The translations under genes were made by a program, and so were the position numbers. Below, piece by piece: positions 53,252 to 61,306 of a stretch of 64,000 nt of DNA. Each line of letters begins with the position of its first letter. The first letter of the stretch is position 1. This stretch comes from Mycobacterium sp. AZCC_0083 (GTDB lineage: Bacteria; Actinomycetota; Actinomycetes; Mycobacteriales; Mycobacteriaceae), in assembly GCF_014202335.1 (NCBI RefSeq), contig NZ_JACHGP010000008.1, forward strand, positions 248,001-312,000, written 5' to 3'. The notes under the pieces were generated by a model, which was not told where the DNA came from, did not search any database, and saw only the letters and a list, made by a program, of their open reading frames with translations.

Positions 53252-53708
53252 CGGCGTGGCGCCCGAGGTTGGGTGCAACGATCCGTCGATACTGCGCTGA
53301 CGGTCGCGATCCGGGTGCCGACCACAGCCCTAGGCGCAATGTCGACGGCACTGACCACGGCCGATCACCGTTGACCGGGGATTTGGAAGAGGCCCAGTTC
53401 TGAGGCATACTGTTCGGGTTGCCTTGCGCCGGGACGGTGCCCTTTTCGGGACTGCCTGGCCATGGCATACGACCAGCGCCCTAACGGGCGCATCCGGTCC
53501 CAACCTTCGAGCGCGACGGATTTTCGCCGCGAGCGAGCGTGCGCAAGGGCGACACACCCGAGCGCGGGGGTCGGAGCACATACGACAGGTAAACAGCGGC
53601 GGCATAGCCAGCGCGCAGCCGGAGGGGCAACCCGAAGGCGCGCGCACCGACTAGGCAGAGCGAACATGGCCCGAGCTACGGGCCCGTAAAGAGTGAGGTA
53701 GGACAAGC
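53252..53708 (+). promoter_or_regulatory. S10 operon leader with promoter
   Basis: About 450 bases without a coding frame. TTGGAA (53383-53388), a 17-base spacer and CATACT (53406-53411) form a SigA-like promoter, which would leave a leader of about 290 bases before rpsJ. A long leader is usual for this operon and could carry feedback control; no structure could be fixed by eye. Confidence 0.5.
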
Positions 53709-54014
53709 GTGGCGGGACAAAAGATCCGCATCAGGCTCAAGGCCTACGACCATGAGGCGATTGACGCCTCGGCGCGCAAGATCGTCGAGACAGTCACCCG
53801 AACGGGCGCCAGCGTGGTCGGTCCGGTGCCGCTGCCGACCGAGAAGAACATCTATTGCGTCATCCGGTCCCCGCACAAGTACAAGGACTCGCGGGAGCAC
53901 TTCGAGATGCGCACCCACAAGCGACTCATCGACATCCTCGACCCGACGCCGAAGACCGTTGACGCACTCATGCGCATCGATCTGCCGGCGAGTGTCGACG
54001 TCAACATTCAGTAG
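53709..54014 (+). CDS. rpsJ: ribosomal protein uS10
   Basis: 101 residues, full length (IRIRLKAYDHEAIDASARKIVETV, FEMRTHKRLIDI). First gene of the S10 operon; also the NusE partner of NusB in antitermination. GTG start. Confidence 0.97.
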   Translation: MAGQKIRIRLKAYDHEAIDASARKIVETVTRTGASVVGPVPLPTEKNIYCVIRSPHKYKDSREHFEMRTHKRLIDILDPTPKTVDALMRIDLPASVDVNIQ

Positions 54015-54028
54015 GAGACCCAAGAAAA

Positions 54029-54682
54029 ATGGCTAGAAAAGGCATTTTGGGCACCAAGCTGGGCATGACGCAGGTGTTCGACGAGAACAACAAAGTCGTC
54101 CCGGTGACGGTCGTCAAGGCCGGCCCCAACGTGGTGACCCGTATCCGTACCCCCGAGCTCGACGGCTACAGCGCCGTGCAGCTCGCTTACGGCGAGATCA
54201 GCCCGCGCAAGGTGACCAAGCCGGTCACCGGTCAGTTCGCCGCTGCAGGCGTGAACCCGCGCAGGCACATCGCCGAGCTTCGGCTCGACGACGAGGCCGC
54301 TGCCGCCGATTACGCGGTCGGCCAGGAGCTGACCGCCGAGATCTTCGCCAACGGCAGCTTCGTCGACGTGACGGGGACCTCGAAGGGCAAGGGCTTCGCA
54401 GGCACCATGAAGCGTCACGGCTTCAAGGGCCAGGGCGCCAGCCACGGCGCACAGGCCGTGCACCGTCGGCCCGGCTCGATCGGTGGCTGCTCCACCCCCG
54501 GCCGTGTCTTCAAGGGCACCCGGATGTCGGGCCGCATGGGTAGCGACCGGATCACCACGCAGAACCTGGTGGTGCACAAGGTCGATGCCGAGAACGGCGT
54601 GCTGTTGATCAAGGGCGCCATCCCCGGCCGCAACGGCGGACTCGTCATGGTCCGCAGCGCGATCAAACGAGGTGAGAAGTAA
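54029..54682 (+). CDS. rplC: ribosomal protein uL3
   Basis: 217 residues. Recognised by GILGTKLGMTQVFDENNKVVPVTVV and GMKRHGFKGQGASHGAQAVHRRPGSIG, the long loop reaching the peptidyl transferase centre. Fourteen bases after rpsJ. Confidence 0.97.
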   Translation: MARKGILGTKLGMTQVFDENNKVVPVTVVKAGPNVVTRIRTPELDGYSAVQLAYGEISPRKVTKPVTGQFAAAGVNPRRHIAELRLDDEAAAADYAVGQELTAEIFANGSFVDVTGTSKGKGFAGTMKRHGFKGQGASHGAQAVHRRPGSIGGCSTPGRVFKGTRMSGRMGSDRITTQNLVVHKVDAENGVLLIKGAIPGRNGGLVMVRSAIKRGEK

Positions 54683-55338
54683 TGGCTTCCTTGAAGATTG
54701 ACGTTCATACCCCCGCAGGCAAGAAGGACGGCAGCGTCGAGCTGCCCGCCCACTTGTTCGACGTCGAGCCCAACATCGCGCTGATGCACCAGGTGGTCAC
54801 CGCGCAGTTGGCGGCCAAGCGTCAGGGCACGCACTCCACCAAGACCCGCGGTGAGGTCTCCGGCGGCGGCAAGAAGCCGTACCGGCAGAAGGGCACCGGC
54901 CGGGCCCGTCAGGGCTCGACGCGTGCGCCGCAGTTCACCGGCGGTGGCGTCGTGCACGGTCCCCAGCCGCGTGACTACAGCCAGCGGACCCCGAAGAAGA
55001 TGATCGCCGCTGCCCTGCGCGGCGCGCTGTCGGATCGGGCCCGCAACGAGCGGATCCACGCGGTGACCGAACTGATCGGTGGTCAGACGCCGTCGACCAA
55101 GAGCGTCAAGACGTTCCTGGCCACGCTGACCGAGCGCCGCAAGGTGCTGGTCGTCATCGGCCGCAGCGACGAGGTCAGCGCCAAGAGCGTGCGGAACCTG
55201 CCTGGCGTGCACGTCATCTCGCCGGATCAGCTCAACACCTACGACGTGCTCGACGCCGACGATCTGGTGTTCAGCGTCGAGGCGCTCGATGCCTACATCA
55301 GCGCAAACACGAAGAGCACTGAGGAGGTGTCGGCCTGA
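54682..55338 (+). CDS. rplD: ribosomal protein uL4
   Basis: 218 residues. The loop KTRGEVSGGGKKPYRQKGTGRARQGSTRAPQFTGGGVVHGP that lines the exit tunnel (macrolide region) is intact. Overlaps rplC by one base and rplW by one. Confidence 0.97.
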   Translation: MASLKIDVHTPAGKKDGSVELPAHLFDVEPNIALMHQVVTAQLAAKRQGTHSTKTRGEVSGGGKKPYRQKGTGRARQGSTRAPQFTGGGVVHGPQPRDYSQRTPKKMIAAALRGALSDRARNERIHAVTELIGGQTPSTKSVKTFLATLTERRKVLVVIGRSDEVSAKSVRNLPGVHVISPDQLNTYDVLDADDLVFSVEALDAYISANTKSTEEVSA

Positions 55339-55640
55339 TGGCTACCGTGACCGATCCCCGCGACATCATCTTGGCCCCCGTGATCTCTGAGAAGAGCTAC
55401 GGGTTGATCGAGGACAACGTCTACACGTTCGTCGTTCACCCCAACTCGAACAAGACGCAGATCAAGATCGCGATCGAGAAGATCTTCTCCGTCAAGGTCG
55501 ATTCCGTGAACACGCTCAACCGGCAGGGCAAGCGCAAGCGCACCCGCGCCGGATACGGCACGCGCAAGAGCACCAAGCGCGCCATCGTCACGTTGGCCGC
55601 GAATAGCAAGCCAATCGACCTGTTCGGAGCACCGGCCTAA
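55338..55640 (+). CDS. rplW: ribosomal protein uL23
   Basis: 100 residues (DIILAPVISEKSYGLIEDNVYTFVVHPNSNKTQIKIAIEKIF). Forms the docking site for SRP and trigger factor at the tunnel exit. Coupled to rplD. Confidence 0.97.
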   Translation: MATVTDPRDIILAPVISEKSYGLIEDNVYTFVVHPNSNKTQIKIAIEKIFSVKVDSVNTLNRQGKRKRTRAGYGTRKSTKRAIVTLAANSKPIDLFGAPA

Positions 55641-55672
55641 CCGCCGGCGGAAGCACAGAGGACAAGACAGAC

Positions 55673-56509
55673 ATGCCTTTACGCAAATACAAGCCGACGA
55701 CTCCGGGTCGTCGCGGGTCGAGCGTCTCGGACTTCGCCGAGATCACTCGCTCCACGCCGGAGAAGTCGCTGGTCCGCCCGCTGCACGGCAAGGGTGGTCG
55801 TAACGCGCACGGCCGCATCACCACCCGCCACAAGGGTGGTGGCCACAAGCGCGCCTACCGCGTCGTCGACTTCCGTCGCCACGACAAGGACGGCGTCAAC
55901 GCCAAGGTCGCGCAGATCGAGTACGACCCCAACCGCACCGCGAACATCGCGCTGCTGCACTACGTCGACGGTGAGAAGCGCTACATCATCGCGCCGCAAG
56001 GACTTTCGCAGGGCGACGTGATCGAGCAGGGGCCGAACGCCGACATCAAGCCGGGTAACAACCTGCCGCTGCGCAACATCCCCTCGGGCACGGTCATCCA
56101 CGCGGTGGAACTGCGGCCCGGTGGCGGCGCCAAGATGGGCCGTTCGGCCGGTGTCAGCATCCAGCTGCTCGGCAAGGAGGGCACCTACGCGACGCTGCGC
56201 ATGCCCAGTGGTGAGATCCGTCGCGTCGACGTGCGCTGCCGCGCCACCGTCGGCGAGGTCGGCAACGCCGAGCAGGGCAACATCAACTGGGGCAAGGCCG
56301 GCCGTATGCGGTGGAAGGGCAAGCGCCCCACCGTCCGCGGTGTCGTGATGAACCCGGTCGACCACCCGCACGGCGGTGGCGAGGGTAAGACCTCCGGTGG
56401 TCGTCACCCGGTGAGCCCGTGGGGCAAGCCCGAGGGCCGCACCCGCAAGAACAAGCCGAGCGACAAGCTCATCGTCCGACGCCGTCGCACCGGCAAGAAC
56501 AAGCGCTAG
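55673..56509 (+). CDS. rplB: ribosomal protein uL2
   Basis: 278 residues. Conserved RHKGGGHKRAYRVVDFRR and the C-terminal NPVDHPHGGGEG with the His important for peptidyl transfer. Confidence 0.97.
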   Translation: MPLRKYKPTTPGRRGSSVSDFAEITRSTPEKSLVRPLHGKGGRNAHGRITTRHKGGGHKRAYRVVDFRRHDKDGVNAKVAQIEYDPNRTANIALLHYVDGEKRYIIAPQGLSQGDVIEQGPNADIKPGNNLPLRNIPSGTVIHAVELRPGGGAKMGRSAGVSIQLLGKEGTYATLRMPSGEIRRVDVRCRATVGEVGNAEQGNINWGKAGRMRWKGKRPTVRGVVMNPVDHPHGGGEGKTSGGRHPVSPWGKPEGRTRKNKPSDKLIVRRRRTGKNKR

Positions 56510-56521
56510 GAGTACCCAGCG

Positions 56522-56803
56522 ATGCCACGCAGCCTGAAGAAGGGCCCGTTCGTCGACGACCATCTGCTCAAGAAGGTCGACGTCCAGAACGAGAAGAACA
56601 CCAAGCAGGTCATCAAGACCTGGTCGCGTCGGTCGACCATCATCCCCGACTTCATCGGACACACCTTCGCCGTCCACGACGGACGCAAGCATGTCCCGGT
56701 GTTCGTCTCGGAGTCCATGGTCGGTCACAAGTTGGGCGAGTTCGCCCCGACGCGGACCTTCAAGGGTCACATCAAGGACGACCGGAAGAGCAAGCGGCGA
56801 TGA
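56522..56803 (+). CDS. rpsS: ribosomal protein uS19
   Basis: 93 residues (MPRSLKKGPFVDDHLLKKV, RRSTIIPDFIGHTFAVHDGRKHVPV). Stop overlaps rplV (ATGA). Confidence 0.97.
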   Translation: MPRSLKKGPFVDDHLLKKVDVQNEKNTKQVIKTWSRRSTIIPDFIGHTFAVHDGRKHVPVFVSESMVGHKLGEFAPTRTFKGHIKDDRKSKRR

Positions 56804-57333
56804 CCACGACTGTTACCGAATATCCGTCTGCGACGGCGAAGGCACGCTTCGTGCACATCTCGGCGTCCAAGGCACGCCGGGTGATCGACCTGGTGCGCGG
56901 CAAGTCCGTGACCGAGGCGCTCGACATCCTGCGCTGGTCGCCTCAGGGCGCGAGCGAGACGGTCGCAAAGGTCATCGCCAGTGCAGCGGCCAACGCGCAG
57001 AACAACGATGGGCTCGACCCGTCGACTCTGGTCGTTGCTACCGTCTATGCCGATGAGGGCCCGACCGCAAAGCGCATCCGCCCGCGCGCCCAGGGGCGTG
57101 CGTACCGGATCCGCAAGCGCACCAGCCACATCACGGTGATCGTGGAGAGCCGGCCGATCAGAACAAGCGCCGGCAAGAGTGCCTCCGCATCCGCATCTCG
57201 CGCACGCCGTGCCGAGGGCAGCAAGGCCGCGAACAAGGCACCCGCCAAGAAGGCGCCTGCCAAGAAGGTGGCCGAGGCGAAGGTCGACACGACCACCGCT
57301 GAGACCTCTGATTCGAAGGGAGGCTCGGAGTAG
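56800..57333 (+). CDS. rplV: ribosomal protein uL22
   Basis: 177 residues from the ATG at 56800. Core of about 120 residues (FVHISASKARRVIDLVRGKSV, RPRAQGRAYRIRKRTSHITVIV), then a 55-residue Ala/Lys/Ser-rich tail with a repeated PAKKAPAKK, as in other mycobacteria. The tunnel loop is intact. Confidence 0.96.
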   Translation: MTTTVTEYPSATAKARFVHISASKARRVIDLVRGKSVTEALDILRWSPQGASETVAKVIASAAANAQNNDGLDPSTLVVATVYADEGPTAKRIRPRAQGRAYRIRKRTSHITVIVESRPIRTSAGKSASASASRARRAEGSKAANKAPAKKAPAKKVAEAKVDTTTAETSDSKGGSE

Positions 57334-58187
57334 TGGGCCAGAAGATCAACCCCCACGGCTTCCGCCTCGGCATCACGACCGACTGGAAGTCCCGGTGGTA
57401 CGCCGACAAGCAGTACGCGGACTACGTCAAGGAAGACGTTGCGATCCGTCGTCTGCTGGCAACGGGTCTGGAGCGCGCCGGCATCGCCGACGTGGAGATC
57501 GAGCGCACCCGTGACCGGGTTCGCGTTGACATCCACACCGCGCGGCCCGGCATCGTCATCGGACGCCGCGGCACCGAGGCCGACCGCATCCGCGCCGACC
57601 TGGAGAAGCTGACCAACAAGCAGGTGCAGCTCAACATCCTCGAGGTGAAGAACCCCGAGTCGGTGGCTCAGTTGGTCGCCCAGGGTGTTGCCGAGCAGCT
57701 GTCGAACCGCGTTGCGTTCCGGCGGGCCATGCGCAAGGCGATCCAGTCGGCCATGCGTCAGCCCAACGTCAAGGGCATCCGGGTGCAGTGCTCGGGCCGC
57801 CTCGGCGGCGCCGAGATGAGCCGCTCGGAGTTCTACCGCGAAGGCCGCGTACCGCTTCACACGCTGCGCGCCGACATCGACTACGGCCTGTACGAGGCCA
57901 AGACGACGTTCGGCCGGATCGGCGTGAAGGTCTGGATCTACAAGGGCGACATCGTCGGTGGCAAGCGTGAGCTGACCGCCGCCGTTCCCGCAGGCGCCGA
58001 GCGCCCGCGTCGGGATCGTCCGTCGGGCACCCGCCCACGCCGCAGTGGTGCATCGGGTACCACGGCGACGAGCACCGAAGCAGGCCGCGCGGCCAGCGAG
58101 GAAGCGCCCGTCACTGAGGACGTCGCGACGTCCGCCGCCCCCGAAGTCGTCGTTGCTTCGGAGGCGACAGAGAGCACGGAGAGCTAG
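57333..58187 (+). CDS. rpsC: ribosomal protein uS3
   Basis: 284 residues, GTG start in TAGTGG. KH domain with VIGRRGTEADRIRADLEKLT and the core VQCSGRLGGAEMSRSEFYREGRVPLHTLRADIDYG. A C-terminal tail rich in Arg, then Thr/Ser/Glu, runs about 65 residues beyond the E. coli core, typical of mycobacteria. Confidence 0.97.
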   Translation: MGQKINPHGFRLGITTDWKSRWYADKQYADYVKEDVAIRRLLATGLERAGIADVEIERTRDRVRVDIHTARPGIVIGRRGTEADRIRADLEKLTNKQVQLNILEVKNPESVAQLVAQGVAEQLSNRVAFRRAMRKAIQSAMRQPNVKGIRVQCSGRLGGAEMSRSEFYREGRVPLHTLRADIDYGLYEAKTTFGRIGVKVWIYKGDIVGGKRELTAAVPAGAERPRRDRPSGTRPRRSGASGTTATSTEAGRAASEEAPVTEDVATSAAPEVVVASEATESTES

Positions 58188-58189
58188 TC

Positions 58190-58606
58190 ATGCTGATTCC
58201 CCGCAAGGTCAAGCACCGCAAGCAGCACCACCCGCGTCAGCGCGGGATTGCCAGCGGCGGCACGTCGGTGAGCTTTGGCGATTACGGCATCCAGGCGCTG
58301 GAGCACGCTTACATCACCAACCGGCAGATCGAGTCCGCTCGTATCGCCATCAACCGGCACATCAAGCGTGGCGGCAAGGTGTGGATCAACATCTTCCCTG
58401 ACCGCCCGCTGACCAAGAAGCCCGCCGAAACCCGCATGGGTTCCGGTAAGGGCAGCCCGGAGTGGTGGATCGCCAACGTCAAGCCCGGCCGCGTGCTTTT
58501 CGAGATCAGCTACCCCGATGAAAAGATCGCGAAGGAAGCACTGACCCGCGCGATCCACAAGCTGCCGATCAAGGCACGCATCGTTAGCAGAGAGGAGCAG
58601 TTCTGA
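58190..58606 (+). CDS. rplP: ribosomal protein uL16
   Basis: 138 residues (RKVKHRKQHHPRQRGIASGGT, PLTKKPAETRMGSGKGSPEWW). Two bases after rpsC. Confidence 0.97.
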   Translation: MLIPRKVKHRKQHHPRQRGIASGGTSVSFGDYGIQALEHAYITNRQIESARIAINRHIKRGGKVWINIFPDRPLTKKPAETRMGSGKGSPEWWIANVKPGRVLFEISYPDEKIAKEALTRAIHKLPIKARIVSREEQF

Positions 58607-58839
58607 TGGCAGTGGGAACTTCGCCTGGCGAACTGCGCGAGCTGACCGAGGAGGAGCTGACCACCCGTCTGCGTGAGTCGAAGGAAGAGCTGTTCAACCT
58701 TCGCTTCCAGATGGCCACCGGTCAGCTGGCCAACAACCGTCGGCTTCGCATCGTACGAGGAGAAATCGCACGCGTTTACACCGTGCTGCGCGAACGTGAA
58801 TTGGGTCTGGCATCCGGACCCGTTGGTGAGGATTCGTAA
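58606..58839 (+). CDS. rpmC: ribosomal protein uL29
   Basis: 77 residues (LRELTEEELTTRLRESKEELFNLRFQMATGQLANNRRLR). Overlaps rplP and rpsQ by one base each. Confidence 0.96.
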   Translation: MAVGTSPGELRELTEEELTTRLRESKEELFNLRFQMATGQLANNRRLRIVRGEIARVYTVLRERELGLASGPVGEDS

Positions 58840-59159
58840 TGGCAGACAGCAGCACTGAGAAGAAGACCGCCGAGAAGGGCCCGGCGCACACGCCTCGGAC
58901 CGAGAAGCCGCGCGGTCGTCGCAAGACGCGCATCGGCTACGTGGTGAGCGACAAGATGCAGAAGACCATCGTGGTCGAGCTCGAGGAGCGCACCAAGCAC
59001 CCGCTCTACGGCAAGATCATTCGCACCACCACCAAGGTGAAGGCGCACGACGAGAACGGCACCGCCGGCGTTGGCGACCGTGTGTCGCTGATGGAGACCC
59101 GACCGCTGTCGGCGACCAAGCGGTGGCGCCTCGTCGAGGTCCTCGAGCGGGCCAAGTAA
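58839..59159 (+). CDS. rpsQ: ribosomal protein uS17
   Basis: 106 residues, with a charged N-terminal extension of about 25 residues before GRRKTRIGYVVSDKMQKTIVVELEERTKHPLYGK. Last gene of the operon, before a terminator; rplN and later spc genes are not in the window, as in M. tuberculosis where they form a separate unit. Confidence 0.96.
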   Translation: MADSSTEKKTAEKGPAHTPRTEKPRGRRKTRIGYVVSDKMQKTIVVELEERTKHPLYGKIIRTTTKVKAHDENGTAGVGDRVSLMETRPLSATKRWRLVEVLERAK

Positions 59160-59188
59160 CAAGACGTTCTTCGCTTGCACCACCAGTG

Positions 59189-59224
59189 AAAGCACCCGAA
59201 ACGCAAAGGTTTCGGGTGCTTTTG
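59189..59224 (+). terminator. terminator of the S10 operon
   Basis: AGCACCCGAAAC (59191-59202) pairs perfectly with GTTTCGGGTGCT (59209-59220), followed by TTT, 31 bases after rpsQ. Confidence 0.92.
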
Positions 59225-59241
59225 CGTTGGGTGGGCAACAG

Positions 59242-59766
59242 ATGGTGACCGACGAGCTGGTTGCGGTGTTCGACGCCGACGGTGAGGTCACCGGTGCGGC
59301 GCCGCGCTCATGCGTGTACGCCGAGGGACTCTGGCACGCGAGCGCCGGAGTGCTCGTCCGCTCAACTGACGGCAGCCGGATCTACGTCCATCGCCGGACC
59401 ACGACCAAGGCAGTCTTCGCAGGCATGCACGATTGTCTGGCCGGCGGCGTCGTCGACCCGGGGGAGTCACCCGCGCAGACCGCCACCCGCGAACTCGCCG
59501 AGGAACTCGGCATCACCGGGGTACCGATGACGGCGCTGACTTCGGTGGCGTGGGACGGCCAATGGGCCGGAAAGCCCATGCGCTGTCATCTTTTCGCGTA
59601 TCAGATCCACTACGACGGCCCGATCCGTCATCAGGCCGAGGAGATCGCCGACGGTTGGTGGTGGACCGATGCCGAACTCGTCGCGCACCTCGCGGACCCG
59701 GACTGGCCATTCGTGCCGGACACCCGGGTGCTGCTTCCGGCATTGATCCCAGCACTACGCGGGTAG
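59242..59766 (+). CDS. NUDIX hydrolase
   Basis: 174 residues from the ATG at 59242 (a TTG at 59227 is upstream). The Nudix box GGVVDPGESPAQTATRELAEELGI is complete (GxE...RExxEEL). N-terminal ELVAVFDADGEVTGAAPRSCVYAEGLWHA resembles isopentenyl-diphosphate isomerase-like or YfcD-type Nudix proteins. Begins 18 bases after the S10 terminator. Substrate unknown. Confidence 0.88.
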   Translation: MVTDELVAVFDADGEVTGAAPRSCVYAEGLWHASAGVLVRSTDGSRIYVHRRTTTKAVFAGMHDCLAGGVVDPGESPAQTATRELAEELGITGVPMTALTSVAWDGQWAGKPMRCHLFAYQIHYDGPIRHQAEEIADGWWWTDAELVAHLADPDWPFVPDTRVLLPALIPALRG

Positions 59767-59770
59767 GGCC

Positions 59771-60493
59771 TTAGGGCCCCGACTGGCCGATCCTGGCGGC
59801 GATGCCATCCAGCAATTGCGCAACACCGGAATGGAATTCGGCGAGCGGGTCATCATCGGATCCGTCGAAGACCCCGGCGTCGACGGCCGATGTCAATGCA
59901 GGGAAACGAGTCGGGTCGATCAGGCGGCGCAGTAGGTCGGAGTAGCCGGAGTTGTCGAACGTGCCCGTCTCGACCGATAGTGCTGCTGCGCCACGGACGA
60001 AGTGCAGTACCGCCATGACCGCGGCGAGCTTGTCCCGCTCGGACAGTGGGGTGCCGGTCAAGGTGGCGAGTCCCGCTTCGAGCCAGGCGACCTGTCCTGG
60101 GTCGGCGGGCGGGCCCGATGAGGCGGTTTGCAGAACCCACGGATGCTGGTGGTACACGTCCCACAGTCCGGAAGCCCAAGTCGAAAGGGCATCATGCCAA
60201 TTCGCGCCGTCCGCCGGTGCGGGCGGCGGTGCCGGTGCTTCGGAGAGCATGAACACGACCAACTCGTCCTTGTTGGCGACATGGCGGTAGAGCGACATGG
60301 TTCCGCACCCCAGTCGCTCCGCGAGGCGGGCCATCGACAGGGCCGCGAGTCCTTCGGTGTCGGCGAGATCGATTGCCGCAGCGACGATCCGCTCTCTAGT
60401 CAACCCGCCCGTGCGGCGCGACGGACTCGGCCCCCGCCACAGCAATTCGAGCGCGCGCGGGACCGGCGTCTCGTCGGCTTCGTCGCTGGTCAT
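59771..60493 (-). CDS. TetR-family regulator
   Basis: 240 residues. HTH (TRERIVAAAIDLADTEGLAALSMARLAERLGCGTMSLYRHVANKDELV) and a TetR_C-type ligand domain (WLEAGLATLTGTPLSERDKLAAVMAVLHFVRGAAALS). Divergent from the DUF2306 gene; two tandem operators between them point to control of that gene and itself. Confidence 0.9.
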   Translation of the reverse strand: MTSDEADETPVPRALELLWRGPSPSRRTGGLTRERIVAAAIDLADTEGLAALSMARLAERLGCGTMSLYRHVANKDELVVFMLSEAPAPPPAPADGANWHDALSTWASGLWDVYHQHPWVLQTASSGPPADPGQVAWLEAGLATLTGTPLSERDKLAAVMAVLHFVRGAAALSVETGTFDNSGYSDLLRRLIDPTRFPALTSAVDAGVFDGSDDDPLAEFHSGVAQLLDGIAARIGQSGP

Positions 60494-60525
60494 GTGGGCC
60501 TAGCGTAGCCGATCGCCCGAGTTGT

Positions 60526-60559
60526 GCGTATGGCGTACGCTAATGCGTATGTCATACGC
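60526..60559. promoter_or_regulatory. tandem operators for the divergent TetR/DUF2306 pair
   Basis: GCGTATGGCGTACGC (60526-60540) and GCGTATGTCATACGC (60545-60559) share the arms GCGTA-N5-TACGC and lie 19 bases apart. The second is the core of a larger palindrome (60543-60561). Together they cover the likely -10 (TACGCT, 60536-60541) and the start of the DUF2306 gene. Confidence 0.78.
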
Positions 60560-61226
60560 ATATCGCTGGTCCGCGCTTCTGACAGTCGTGGTCGCTGCCT
60601 TCCTGGCCTTCTCGCTACCGCCGTATCTGACCGTCGACCCCGCTCAATCGCGGGTGCCGTCGACCTTCGGTCTGCACTATCCGTTGCTGATCGCGCACGT
60701 GGCACTGGCCACCGTCGCCATGGTGATGGCGTTGGTACAGATCGGGCCCGGTGTGCTGGATCGGTGGCCGCGCGTGCATCGGCGCGCGGGCAGGGTGTAC
60801 GTCGCCGCGGCACTGCCTGCGGCGGCCAGTGGCATGGTGATCGGCGCTGCGACCCCGTTCGGTCCGATCCTCGCGGTAGGCAGCGTCGTGCTGGCGGTGT
60901 TGTGGTTCGGTTTCACCGTCAACGGGTATCTGGCCGCGCGCCGCCATCGCTTCGCCGACCATCGGCGCAACATGCTGTGCAGCGTGACGCTCGCGTTCTC
61001 CATCATTACCAATCGGATCTGGAACCCGATTCTCTACATCGGCCTGCAACCCATGCGGAACAGCGTGTTTGGTGGCGACGAAGAACGCTTCATCTGGTTG
61101 GTGGCCGGTCTGGGCGGTTGGCTCGGCTGGACGATTCCCCTGCTCGCGGTGCGGTGGTGGCTGCGGCGTCACCCAGTTGTGTCGCCCCCGTCAATTTCTC
61201 AACCCGCCGACACGCAGCGGGTGTAA
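60549..61226 (+). CDS. DUF2306 integral membrane protein
   Basis: 225 residues from the ATG at 60549, chosen because TACGCT ends seven bases before it (leaderless message). About five to six membrane helices; conserved His/Arg residues (PRVHRRAGRVYV, RRHRFADHRRNM) fit the DUF2306 family, heme- or quinone-linked by speculation only. Function unknown. Under likely TetR repression. Confidence 0.82.
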   Translation: MSYAYRWSALLTVVVAAFLAFSLPPYLTVDPAQSRVPSTFGLHYPLLIAHVALATVAMVMALVQIGPGVLDRWPRVHRRAGRVYVAAALPAAASGMVIGAATPFGPILAVGSVVLAVLWFGFTVNGYLAARRHRFADHRRNMLCSVTLAFSIITNRIWNPILYIGLQPMRNSVFGGDEERFIWLVAGLGGWLGWTIPLLAVRWWLRRHPVVSPPSISQPADTQRV

Positions 61227-61244
61227 CCTCCGGGCGAATGACTG

Positions 61245-61306
61245 GGGCGAGCGATGCGACGGGAAAAAAATGGCTAGGGCGAGCGAAGCGACGGGAAAGA
61301 AAATGG
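61245..61306 (+). repeat. tandem duplication of the atsA start region
   Basis: Two copies of a 29-30-base unit (61245-61273 and 61277-61306), GGGCGAGCG(A/T)... ending in GGGAAA(A/G)AAAATGG, each with a ribosome-site-like GGGAAA and an ATG. The ATGs are 33 bases apart and in frame. Confidence 0.85.

Noticed and set aside
61069..61269. N-terminal extension of atsA
   Set aside because: Overlaps the DUF2306 gene and carries no sulfatase sequence; the repeated ATG region is the true start.
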